Shown one piece after another: positions 8,716 to 17,096 of a DNA stretch of 45,413 nt (its first letter is position 1; the number at the start of each line of letters is the position of its first letter). A model generated the notes under the pieces. That model was not told where the DNA came from and did not search any database. It was given only the letters and a program-made list of their open reading frames with translations. Both the position numbers and the translations under genes were made by a program. Where the stretch lies: contig CAAFVR010000032.1 of assembly GCA_900766555.1 (NCBI GenBank), positions 1 through 45,413 of the forward strand, written 5' to 3'. Source of the stretch: Helicobacteraceae bacterium (lineage in GTDB: Bacteria > Campylobacterota > Campylobacteria > Campylobacterales > Helicobacteraceae).

Positions 8716-11276
8716 ACTACAAAATTTATAAGCTTTTTTGGCACCACTATTTCTTTTTTGACCACAAGTGCTGGAACATTTGCATCTCTTGGCTTTAAGA
8801 ATTTTGCAATCGAATTTCTAGCTAGATCTAAAAGCTCTGCTTGCTCTATATCAACTGGCACTTCGAGCACTAAGCGTTTTTTGCCATTGATACTTAATGT
8901 GATATTGCAAGTATCGCTAATTAACGCCGTCTTGCTAATTTCTAATCTTTTAAAATTTTGCAAATCAAATAAACGTTCTGAAATTTCACTTGAGACATGC
9001 GGAATTATGGGCTCTAAAACATGCGTCAATATAAAATATACTTCCAAAATCACAGTCTTATTTGCATTTATATCTTCAAATAGCGGATTTAGCGCGTTAA
9101 AAGCCTCCATGCAAGATGCTATCAATGTATTAAAAGCAAAACCTGCCTGCTTTTTACTAAAAATATCTTCTTGCTTTTGAAGCGCTAGATATGCCTTTTT
9201 ACGAGCGAATTTTTGATCACTCGATAGCTTTATCTCATTTATTTTAAATGTTTGCTCAACATTTATTGCGCCCTCTTTTGTCATGGCCAAATCAATCGGA
9301 TCTATCTCCAAAATGCTTTGTTTTTCATAAAAACGTTTAATAAAGCGAAATGCGCCCTCAAGCGAACTATCACTCCATTCGAGTTCTTTTTGCGGTGGCG
9401 CAGCAAATAATATAAATAGCCTTGCCGTATCTGCACCAAAACGCGAAATTATCGAGCTTGGCGTCACGACATTGCCCTTACTTTTGCTCATTTTGGCGCC
9501 ATCTTTTAGCACCATTCCTTGAGTCAATAAATTATCAAATGGTTCATCCAAATTGATATAACCCATATCGCGCAACGCTTTGGTGAAAAATCGTGCATAC
9601 AAAAGGTGCAAAATCGCATGTTCAATCCCGCCGATGTATTCATCCACGCCATTTTGCCCCATCCAATAAGAGACTTCCTTTTGATTAAATGGCTCTTTTT
9701 TCCATGTTTTTGGATCACTAGCAAAACGCAAAAAATACCAACTAGACTGTATAAAAGTATCCATCGTATCGCTCTCGCGCTTAGCTGGTTCATTATTAAA
9801 TGTCGTATTTATAAAGCTTTCATTTGTTAAAAGCGGGTTCCCAGATCCGAACTCCACATCATCTGGTAAAAGCACTGGCAAGTTTGATTTTGAAATACTG
9901 CCATCTGCGCAATGTATTAACGGGATTGGCGCACCCCAATATCGCTGGCGAGATATGCCCCAATCTTTCAAGCGATAATTTGTAACCACAGATCCGATGT
10001 GAAGCTCTAGTGCTTTTTGCGCAATCTTAGTTCGTGCAACTTCTGAACTCAAACCGCTAAATTCATCTGAATTTCTAAGTACGCCATCTTCTGTAAAAGC
10101 TTGCTTTAACTGCTCCTCGCGCGATCCATCGTTTTTATTATTGTTATTTTCAAAAACTACTCTTTTGATCGGCAAATTAAGCTCTTTTGCAAATTCAAAA
10201 TCGCGTTCATCATGTGCTGGCACGCACATCAACGCGCCAGATCCGTAATCTAAAATGACAAAATTGCCCACATATATTGGCACCAACTCGCCATTTAGCG
10301 GATTTATCGCATATCTATCTAAAAAAATACCCTCTTTTTTATCAATTTGACGCTCTAGCGCGCGCCTATTTTGCATATTCTGTATTTTTTCTACCACTTC
10401 TTTTGATAGCTTATTTAATATATTCAAAACATATGGATGCTCAGGCGCCAAAACAAGAGCACTAACCCCAAAAATCGTATCAGATCTGGTAGTAAATACG
10501 CTTATTTTCTCTGCACCATCGCTCTGGTTCTGCTCACTTTGGCTCTGATTTTTATAATCTTCTTTATCTCTTGCGCTTTCAAAAATTATTTCAAGACCTA
10601 AGCTTTCTCCAATCCAATTTTTTTGCATTAATTTCACAGCTTGAGGCCAATTTAGCGCATCTATATCGCTTAAAAGCTCCTTAGCATAGTGCGTAATTTT
10701 GATGTAATATTGGAACATTTCCTTTTGTACAACGCCCGTGCCGCAGCGCCAACATCCGCCATCAATTACTTGCTCATTTGCAAGCACAGTCAAATCATTT
10801 GGGCACCAATTCAAAAAAGCCTTTTTACGATATATCAGCCCACTATCCCACATTTTTAAAAAAAGTTCTTGCTCAAATTTCGTATAGTCATTATCACAAG
10901 TAGCCATTATGCGCGTTTTAGAAAAGCTAAGCCCTAGACTATCTATTGTTTCAAGCATAGTTTTCATATTTTCATATGTCCATTTTTTTGGATGGACCCC
11001 ATGTTTTAGCGCGGCATTTTCAGCGGGCATGCCAAAGGCGTCAAATCCGATCGGATGCAGTACATTAAAACCAGCCTTGCGATAATAGCGCGCCAAAACA
11101 TCACTCAGCGAATAGTTGCGCACATGCCCCATATGAAGCTCGCCTGATGGATATGGAAACATACTTAAAATATATTTTTTAGGTAGGCTGAAGTCATCTT
11201 TGGGTTCAAATGCGCAATTTTGCCCCCAGATCTGATGCCATTTTTTCTCAATTTGCTTTGGATTATATATTTTCAC
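8712..11276 (-). CDS. leuS: Leucyl-tRNA synthetase
   Basis: Class I aminoacyl-tRNA synthetase charging tRNA-Leu. 854 residues. The HIGH-type motif is HMGH (residues 48-51) after MFPYPSGEL, and the KMSKS loop is intact (KMSKSKGNVV, about residue 605). The zinc-like module (CPNDLTVLANEQVIDGGCWRC), the CP1 editing domain (FTTRSDTIFGVSALVLAPEH) and the tryptophan-containing catalytic region (QSSWYFLRFASDP) are all present. A short Ser/Gln/Asn-rich insertion (QSQSEQNQSDGAEK, about 242-256) precedes the editing core and explains part of the extra length over H. pylori LeuS. It overlaps both neighbours by four bases (ATGA). H. pylori carries a further small membrane gene between leuS and secF that is absent here. 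Confidence 0.97.
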   Translation of the reverse strand: MKIYNPKQIEKKWHQIWGQNCAFEPKDDFSLPKKYILSMFPYPSGELHMGHVRNYSLSDVLARYYRKAGFNVLHPIGFDAFGMPAENAALKHGVHPKKWTYENMKTMLETIDSLGLSFSKTRIMATCDNDYTKFEQELFLKMWDSGLIYRKKAFLNWCPNDLTVLANEQVIDGGCWRCGTGVVQKEMFQYYIKITHYAKELLSDIDALNWPQAVKLMQKNWIGESLGLEIIFESARDKEDYKNQSQSEQNQSDGAEKISVFTTRSDTIFGVSALVLAPEHPYVLNILNKLSKEVVEKIQNMQNRRALERQIDKKEGIFLDRYAINPLNGELVPIYVGNFVILDYGSGALMCVPAHDERDFEFAKELNLPIKRVVFENNNNKNDGSREEQLKQAFTEDGVLRNSDEFSGLSSEVARTKIAQKALELHIGSVVTNYRLKDWGISRQRYWGAPIPLIHCADGSISKSNLPVLLPDDVEFGSGNPLLTNESFINTTFNNEPAKRESDTMDTFIQSSWYFLRFASDPKTWKKEPFNQKEVSYWMGQNGVDEYIGGIEHAILHLLYARFFTKALRDMGYINLDEPFDNLLTQGMVLKDGAKMSKSKGNVVTPSSIISRFGADTARLFILFAAPPQKELEWSDSSLEGAFRFIKRFYEKQSILEIDPIDLAMTKEGAINVEQTFKINEIKLSSDQKFARKKAYLALQKQEDIFSKKQAGFAFNTLIASCMEAFNALNPLFEDINANKTVILEVYFILTHVLEPIIPHVSSEISERLFDLQNFKRLEISKTALISDTCNITLSINGKKRLVLEVPVDIEQAELLDLARNSIAKFLKPRDANVPALVVKKEIVVPKKLINFVV

Positions 11277-12238
11277 ACTACGCCACCTTCATATTGCGCT
11301 CGTAGCTTGCGCTTTTCTTCCGCGCGTTTTTGCTTTTCAAATTCTTTTGATCTGTATTTTGCTATGTTGAATCTAAACAAAATTGCCATAGCTGGCGCTA
11401 CAAAAAGTGAACTATAAGTCCCTACAACTACGCCAACTAACATTGGCAGGCTGAAACCTACAATATTTTTACCGCCAAAAAGATATAGCACAAGCACTAC
11501 AAAAAATACGGTCAAACTTGTTAGCATCGTGCGCGAAAGTGTCGAAGATATGGCCTCGTTAATTACGTATTTTACATCCTCATTTCTTGAGGCTAACATG
11601 CGTTCTCGTATGCGATCAAATATTATTATCGTGTCATTTATCGAATAGCCAAGCAGCGTTAAAAGCGCGGCTATGACCTCCAAATTTAGATCTATCCTAA
11701 ATATTATGATGCTAGCGCTTGCTATTATTATGTCATGCACTAGAGCAAAAATACCAGCCAAAGCAAAGCGCCATTCATAACGAAAGCTAACATAAGCCAT
11801 CATCGCTAAAATGGCTATCACAAGCGACAATACGCCCTTTTCTCGCAGCTCGCTGCCTACTCGCGCGCCCACACTATCTAGCTTAATTATCTCAAAATTG
11901 CCAGTTGGTTTAAGATAAGAGCTTATATTTTCGCCCAAATTTTTGCCGCCCTCAAATTGACGTAACTTTAATAGCACATCGCTATCTGAGCCATATTTTG
12001 TGACAACAAGCCCTTTGAACTCACTTTTATTTTCCAAAATATTGCGGATCTGCTCTATTGGCGCTGTTTTTTCATAACGAAGTTGCGCTAGCGTGCCGCC
12101 CGCAAAATCGATGCCAACTTGAAAACCCTTGCCAAAAAATAAATATAAACTAATCAAAATTAATATAAAAGAAGCACCCAAAAGCCATTTCGAAAGCCCA
12201 ATGAAATTAAAAATTTTAGAATTTTTAAATAGTTCCAT
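11273..12238 (-). CDS. secF: Protein translocase subunit SecF
   Basis: An inner-membrane RND-type subunit of the SecDF-YajC complex that uses the proton gradient to pull secreted proteins across the membrane. 321 residues with six transmembrane segments, the family signature GIDFAGGTLAQL near residue 42, and the conserved GYSINDTIIIFDRIRE region in TM4. The C-terminus is Lys/Arg-rich. Its start (12238) lies within the last codons of secD, and the AAGGAGG ribosome-binding site is itself made from secD's Gly-Gly codons, giving tight coupling. Confidence 0.96.
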   Translation of the reverse strand: MELFKNSKIFNFIGLSKWLLGASFILILISLYLFFGKGFQVGIDFAGGTLAQLRYEKTAPIEQIRNILENKSEFKGLVVTKYGSDSDVLLKLRQFEGGKNLGENISSYLKPTGNFEIIKLDSVGARVGSELREKGVLSLVIAILAMMAYVSFRYEWRFALAGIFALVHDIIIASASIIIFRIDLNLEVIAALLTLLGYSINDTIIIFDRIRERMLASRNEDVKYVINEAISSTLSRTMLTSLTVFFVVLVLYLFGGKNIVGFSLPMLVGVVVGTYSSLFVAPAMAILFRFNIAKYRSKEFEKQKRAEEKRKLRAQYEGGVV

Positions 12239-13883
12239 TTGTACCTGTGCCTCCTTTATTTTTTATCTTTTTATTTGCGCGCTTTGGAGCAAAAATGCCA
12301 ACATTACCAGATCTAATGCCAAAGTTTAAAAAATACTTTTTAGATCTAGATAGCCTCGGCAATAGCGCTTCATAAATGCCTTGCGTGCCAATAATTGCCG
12401 TTATTATGCTTGCAATTATCCCAATTCCAGTTGTGATGGCAAAGCCCTTTATCGCGCCCGTACCATAAATATATAGCAAGACTGATGCGATTAATGATGT
12501 GATATTGGAGTCAAAAATGGCTCGGCTTGCATTTATATAGCCTAGTGAAATTGCGCGCGAAATGCTCTCGCCCTGATATAAACATTCGCGGATACGCTCA
12601 TTTATAATGATATTTGCATCCACGGCTATGCCCACGGTTAGCACTATTCCAGCCATACCAGGCAGCGTTAGCGTGGCACCAAAAATAGCCATAACAGCTA
12701 AAATTATAAAAAGATTTACAATAAGCGCAATTGCGGAAATTACGCCAGCGCCCATGTAGTACAAAATCATAAAACCCACAACTAAAGCAAAGCCCAAAAT
12801 TAGTGCAAAAGTGCTAGATCTGATTGAATCTTGCCCAAGGCTCGGACCCACGCTTCGTTTTTCAATAACTTGCAAATTCACGGGCAAAGAACCGGATCTA
12901 AGCGTAATTGCCAAATCGCTTGCTTGCTCCACGCTAAAGCCACCACTTATTTGTCCAGTGCCGCCGCCTATGCGCTGACGTATAACGGGCGCGGAATATA
13001 CCTTATTGTCAAGCACGATTGCCATACGCTTGCCGATGTTAGATCCGGAGAAATCGCCAAAAATCTTGGCGCCCTCGCTATCTAGCGTAAAACTCACAAC
13101 TGGTTGATGATTTTCATCATAAAGCACTCTGGCGTCTGTGATTTTTGAGCCATCCAAAATGGGTACTTTTTTTACAAGCATCTTGGAGCCAAATTCAGTT
13201 TCAGCCGTTTCTAAAATCACATCTCCAAAACGATCTGCTTCTTCATCGCTTATATTTGCAATATTATTGATCCTATCTTCATCCACAGCCATAAGCTGCA
13301 AATGCGCGGTGCGAGAAATCAAATCTCTTGCGCGATTTTCCTGCTCAATTGTTTTGATGCCTGGGAGCTCAACTAATATTGCATCCGCGCCCTGCTGTGT
13401 GACATTTGGCTCGCTTAATCCAAACTGATCTAGACGATTTCGAATTGTTGTAATAGCTTGAGATATCGCACTTCTGCGCTGCGAAATTACTTCCGCTTGC
13501 GTGAAAGTCAATATGTAATTTAGCTCGCTAGATTTATAGCTAAGCCCTTGAGTATTGGCTAGATCCGATAATATCTTATCAAGCTTTGGCTTGTCATTTG
13601 CATCAAGCAGCGTTAGCTCAACATTATTGTCAGTATTTTTTATAGCTTGGATTGTTATTTTATCCTGCTTGGCTAGAAAGCTAATTTGGCTTGCGAGCCC
13701 CGCATATTTGGCCTTTATAACATCATCTACATTAACGCTCAAAAGCAGATTTAGCCCGCCTTGCAGATCTAGCCCCAAGGCCACTTTTGGACCTTGTGTT
13801 TTAAAAAGTGATGGCACAGAAAAGCCGATCCCAAATGCCAACGCGATTATAAAAATAACTAGGCGGAAGTTAAATATCTTCAT
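12225..13883 (-). CDS. secD: Protein translocase subunit SecD
   Basis: Partner of SecF in the SecDF-YajC translocation motor. 552 residues: TM1 at about 5-25, a periplasmic region with the GLDLQGGLNLLL signature and an ARDLISRTAHLQLMAVDE segment, then a C-terminal block of five transmembrane helices containing TVGIAVDANIIINERIRE. It overlaps secF by 14 bases and yajC by four. Gene order yajC-secD-secF is the usual one. Confidence 0.97.
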   Translation of the reverse strand: MKIFNFRLVIFIIALAFGIGFSVPSLFKTQGPKVALGLDLQGGLNLLLSVNVDDVIKAKYAGLASQISFLAKQDKITIQAIKNTDNNVELTLLDANDKPKLDKILSDLANTQGLSYKSSELNYILTFTQAEVISQRRSAISQAITTIRNRLDQFGLSEPNVTQQGADAILVELPGIKTIEQENRARDLISRTAHLQLMAVDEDRINNIANISDEEADRFGDVILETAETEFGSKMLVKKVPILDGSKITDARVLYDENHQPVVSFTLDSEGAKIFGDFSGSNIGKRMAIVLDNKVYSAPVIRQRIGGGTGQISGGFSVEQASDLAITLRSGSLPVNLQVIEKRSVGPSLGQDSIRSSTFALILGFALVVGFMILYYMGAGVISAIALIVNLFIILAVMAIFGATLTLPGMAGIVLTVGIAVDANIIINERIRECLYQGESISRAISLGYINASRAIFDSNITSLIASVLLYIYGTGAIKGFAITTGIGIIASIITAIIGTQGIYEALLPRLSRSKKYFLNFGIRSGNVGIFAPKRANKKIKNKGGTGTNGTI

Positions 13884-14263
13884 TTATTGGCTGTTTTTTC
13901 TACTTTTTTATCAGTTTTGTCAGTTTTAGCTTTTGTTTTTGGCTTATCTTCATTTTTTTCGCTTTTTTCTACTTTTTGCGGCTCTTTTTCAGCTTCAACT
14001 TCGCTGTATTTATAAGCTATGAATTCTTTTGTGATTTTTACAATCGTATCATCATTTAATTTAACGCTAAAAAATTTGGCTTCAGGCTTAAATATTTCGA
14101 CGATGAACCCGCCACTTGTCACGACTTTATCGCCTTTTTTTAGCTCTTCTATCATTTGAGCATGCTTTTTTTGCTTATTTTTCTGCGGTCGAATAAGCAA
14201 AAAATAAAAAACGATAAAAATTATTATAAATGGCAAAAACGCGGTTAATGAATTAACATCCAT
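13880..14263 (-). CDS. yajC: Preprotein translocase accessory subunit YajC
   Basis: Small inner-membrane protein of the SecDF complex. One transmembrane helix (about residues 9-27, ending in FYFLLIRPQ, the family hallmark) is followed by a short SH3-like cytosolic domain (KGDKVVTSGGFIVEIF). Beyond residue about 92 there is a charged low-complexity tail of Lys/Glu/Asp/Thr (KTKAKTDKTDKKVEK) that most YajC proteins lack. It is encoded by A-rich runs, so its length may vary between strains. 127 residues. Confidence 0.93.
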   Translation of the reverse strand: MDVNSLTAFLPFIIIFIVFYFLLIRPQKNKQKKHAQMIEELKKGDKVVTSGGFIVEIFKPEAKFFSVKLNDDTIVKITKEFIAYKYSEVEAEKEPQKVEKSEKNEDKPKTKAKTDKTDKKVEKTANK

Positions 14264-14271
14264 AGGATTCC

Positions 14272-15552
14272 TTATTTAGATTTTAGATTTTTACTACAAA
14301 GAGTTAGAAATATACTGCCCAAAATCGCGGCTAGCATACTTGAGCTTAATATCGATATTTTGGCAACTTCAGCGGATTCTTGATTTGCAAATGAAAGTCC
14401 GCTTACAAAAATACTCATCGTAAAGCCAATCCCGGCCAACAGTCCAGCTCCAAAGATCTGCATGAAACTAACGCCCTCGGGCTTTTTGGCGATTTTTAGC
14501 TTATCAAAAATGTATGTGATTGCAAAAATACCAACCGGCTTGCCAACTAATAGACCTAAAAATATGCCTAAAAAGATGTGATCGATGCCAAAATTTACAT
14601 CAGATCCGATGTGGACGCCAGCATTTGCAAAAGCAAAAATAGGCATGATGAAATAAACGCTTAAGCCATGCAATTTGCCCTCTAAAATGCGCAAAGGCGA
14701 GGCTGCAATTTTGCGTAAATTGGTCTTATCTTTCACGCCAAGAGGTATTGTAAAAGCCAATAAAACGGCTGATATCGTAGGGTGTACGCCAACTTTATAG
14801 ACGCAAAACCAAAGCGCAATGCCCACTATCATATATGGAGTCAGCTTTTTGACGCCAAAATAATTTAGCAATATCAAAATGCCAAAAACAATAATTCCAG
14901 CAATCAGATAATAAAAATCCAAGCTCCCGGTGGTATAAAAAATAGCAATTACAACAATTGCGCCCAAGTCATCTACCACAGCCAATGTTACTAAAAATAC
15001 TTTCAAAGCCACTGGGATGCGCCTGCCAAGCAGCAAAATAACGCCCATCGCAAAGGCAATATCAGTAGCCATTGGCACGCCAAATCCGTGCATTGATGGC
15101 GTGTTGTAATTCAAGATAATATAAATTAGCGCTGGCACTACCATGCCACCTAATGCGCCAATAATAGGAAAGGCCGCCTTTTTTACATCATTTAAATCGC
15201 CAACTAGAAATTCGCGCTTAATCTCAAGTCCCACCATCAAGAAGAAAAATGCCATCAATACATCATTAATCCAATGATGCAAATCAAATCCGATAAAAAG
15301 ATCATGAATCCTAAGGCCTATTTGCGTATGCCAAAGCTCAAAATACATATGCGAAAAATTCGTATTTGCAATAATTATCGCAAGTGCAGTCGCAATTATT
15401 AAGATAAATCCACCCAAAAGTTCACTATCAAAAATAGCTGCTATTTGCTTCCAGTTGCGGTCATTCCTGTCGCTTTTATCATTTCTATCATTTTTATTAT
15501 GAGCGTTTATAGCGTTAGTAGCGTTGCGGTCTTGTTTATCTTTATGATTCAA
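14272..15552 (-). CDS. nhaA: Na+/H+ antiporter NhaA (first copy)
   Basis: Electrogenic 2H+/1Na+ exchanger of the inner membrane for sodium and alkaline-pH tolerance. 426 residues with about 12 transmembrane helices. The ion-binding aspartate pair is in VVDDLGAIVVIAIFYT, and the TM4/TM11 unwound regions are recognisable (FGVPMATDIAFAMGV; GIGFTMSIFVSGLSF). The first about 34 residues are a hydrophilic low-complexity stretch built from Asn, Asp, Lys and Arg (KNDRNDKSDRNDR) that is unusual for NhaA. It overlaps a second nhaA by 11 bases. Confidence 0.94.
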   Translation of the reverse strand: MNHKDKQDRNATNAINAHNKNDRNDKSDRNDRNWKQIAAIFDSELLGGFILIIATALAIIIANTNFSHMYFELWHTQIGLRIHDLFIGFDLHHWINDVLMAFFFLMVGLEIKREFLVGDLNDVKKAAFPIIGALGGMVVPALIYIILNYNTPSMHGFGVPMATDIAFAMGVILLLGRRIPVALKVFLVTLAVVDDLGAIVVIAIFYTTGSLDFYYLIAGIIVFGILILLNYFGVKKLTPYMIVGIALWFCVYKVGVHPTISAVLLAFTIPLGVKDKTNLRKIAASPLRILEGKLHGLSVYFIMPIFAFANAGVHIGSDVNFGIDHIFLGIFLGLLVGKPVGIFAITYIFDKLKIAKKPEGVSFMQIFGAGLLAGIGFTMSIFVSGLSFANQESAEVAKISILSSSMLAAILGSIFLTLCSKNLKSK

Positions 15553-17056
15553 TGTTTGATTTGCCTTTTTGCTCTTGGTCTTGCGCGTTGCTCTTGATCT
15601 TACCTTTGCTATTGCTGCTGCGCGTGCTAAAAATCAAAATAACTATACCAAAAAATGCAGCTATGGCCGAAGCGATAAGCACAGACAGCTTTGATATATC
15701 AATCAGATCTAGCCTATCATAAGCGAGCTGGCTTACAAACATACTCATCGTAAAACCAATACCAGCTAGCGCACCCACACCAAAAACATGACCCAATGTT
15801 AGCCCGCGCGGCCGCACAGATATATTTAATTTCTCGCTCAAATATGCAAAAACAAATATGCCAATTGGCTTGCCCAAAACGAGCCCTAGCACAACGCCTA
15901 GCACGATTTTATCCCCAAATAAATTATAAGAACCTATCTTTATGCCGCCATTTGCAAATGCAAAAAGTGGAACTATTAAATATGCACAAAGTGGCTGCAA
16001 GAAATGCTCGATTTTTAAAAGCGGATTTTGCGCCTTTTCAGAATATGTGCCAATTTTGTCCAATATCTGCGTGTAATAACTCGCGCGCACGATATCAACT
16101 TGCTTTTCTTGCCCTGGGTTCATGAAATTTGAGATGCCATCTTTAATGGATATGAAGAAATTTTTATTACTTCTATCATTAAACGTTGTGCGCCAAACTT
16201 TGATCTCATCAAAGTCGATTTTGCGCCATTCATCTATCATTTTGCCAAAATATATGCTTGAGACGCGCGCCTTTCCTGGGATACAAAAACTTAGCAAAAC
16301 GGCCGCTACTGTGGGATGTATGCCCGATTGATATACTCCAATCCAGAGCAAAATGCCAAAAATAGAATATAAAAAAATATGCTTTGTATCACGGAAATTT
16401 ATATAAATTAAAAGCCCAAAAATGATGGTGCTAATATAAAGCCAGAAAATATTTATCGTCTCAGTATAAAAAATGGCCACCACAATTACAGCGGCTAGAT
16501 CATCTACCACAGCAAGTGTTACTAAAAAGATTTTTATAACATTTGGTATACGCTTGCCTAGCAATAAAATTACGCCCAAAACAAAGGCCGTATCCGTGCT
16601 CATAGCCACGCCAAAACCGATAGATCCGACATTATTTTTATTCAAAAAGCAATAAATTGCAATTGGAATTAATATTCCGCCAATGGCTGCAAAAAATGAG
16701 AAGCTAACCTTTTTAAATCCGGACAAATCGCCATAAAGCACCTCGCGCTTCATCTCAAGCCCGATCATTAGAAAAAATAGCGACATCAAAATATCATTTA
16801 TAAAATGCAGCAAACTCATAGATTTGATCTCGCCATTTAGGCTAAAGCCAAGATCGGTATTTAAAAATGAAAAGTACAGATCCGAAATCCCAGGCGTATT
16901 TGCCACAATCATTGCCGCCGCAACGCAAAAAAATAGCAAAATCCCGCCAAAGCTCTCATGCGTGATAAATGAATGCAGCCCACTTTGCAGGCGCTCTTTT
17001 ATATAAAGCGAATTTTTACGCGCCTGCTTTGAGGCGGAACTTTTGAGACTTGACAA
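15542..17056 (-). CDS. nhaA: Na+/H+ antiporter NhaA (second copy) with a large cytoplasmic insertion
   Basis: Paralogue of the downstream antiporter with the same Asp pair (VVDDLAAVIVVAIFYT) and GIGFTMSMFVSQLAY. At 504 residues it is about 80 longer. The extra length is mostly a hydrophilic insertion of roughly 60 residues (about 270-335), after the FCIPGKA segment that ends TM8 and before LLKIEHFLQP, where ordinary NhaA has a short loop. It starts at a TTG (17056) with GGAAAC upstream; no ATG fits the N-terminus. A consensus extended -10 lies just before it, so the nhaA pair can be transcribed independently of the outer membrane protein gene upstream. Confidence 0.9.
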   Translation of the reverse strand: MSSLKSSASKQARKNSLYIKERLQSGLHSFITHESFGGILLFFCVAAAMIVANTPGISDLYFSFLNTDLGFSLNGEIKSMSLLHFINDILMSLFFLMIGLEMKREVLYGDLSGFKKVSFSFFAAIGGILIPIAIYCFLNKNNVGSIGFGVAMSTDTAFVLGVILLLGKRIPNVIKIFLVTLAVVDDLAAVIVVAIFYTETINIFWLYISTIIFGLLIYINFRDTKHIFLYSIFGILLWIGVYQSGIHPTVAAVLLSFCIPGKARVSSIYFGKMIDEWRKIDFDEIKVWRTTFNDRSNKNFFISIKDGISNFMNPGQEKQVDIVRASYYTQILDKIGTYSEKAQNPLLKIEHFLQPLCAYLIVPLFAFANGGIKIGSYNLFGDKIVLGVVLGLVLGKPIGIFVFAYLSEKLNISVRPRGLTLGHVFGVGALAGIGFTMSMFVSQLAYDRLDLIDISKLSVLIASAIAAFFGIVILIFSTRSSNSKGKIKSNAQDQEQKGKSNIES

Positions 17057-17085
17057 GGTGTTTCCAGGTATTAATTCGAGTGCAA

Positions 17086-17094
17086 ATTATAGCA
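17086..17094 (-). promoter_or_regulatory. Extended -10 promoter for the nhaA pair
   Basis: Read on the minus strand, the 40-base gap between the outer membrane protein gene and nhaA contains TGCTATAAT, a perfect TGn-TATAAT element. The predicted transcription start lies about 7 bases further, leaving a leader of about 20 bases before the TTG. No -35 box is required for Helicobacter sigma-80 promoters. Confidence 0.7.
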
Positions 17095-17096
17095 CA

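Noticed and set aside
9524..9793. 89-codon minus-strand frame inside leuS
   Set aside because: Fully contained in leuS in another frame and shows no protein-like features.
15440..15552. Repeats at the nhaA N-terminus considered as a CRISPR-like or tandem-repeat array
   Set aside because: Units are short (about 9-12 bases), imperfect and without spacers; they encode an NDR-type peptide repeat.
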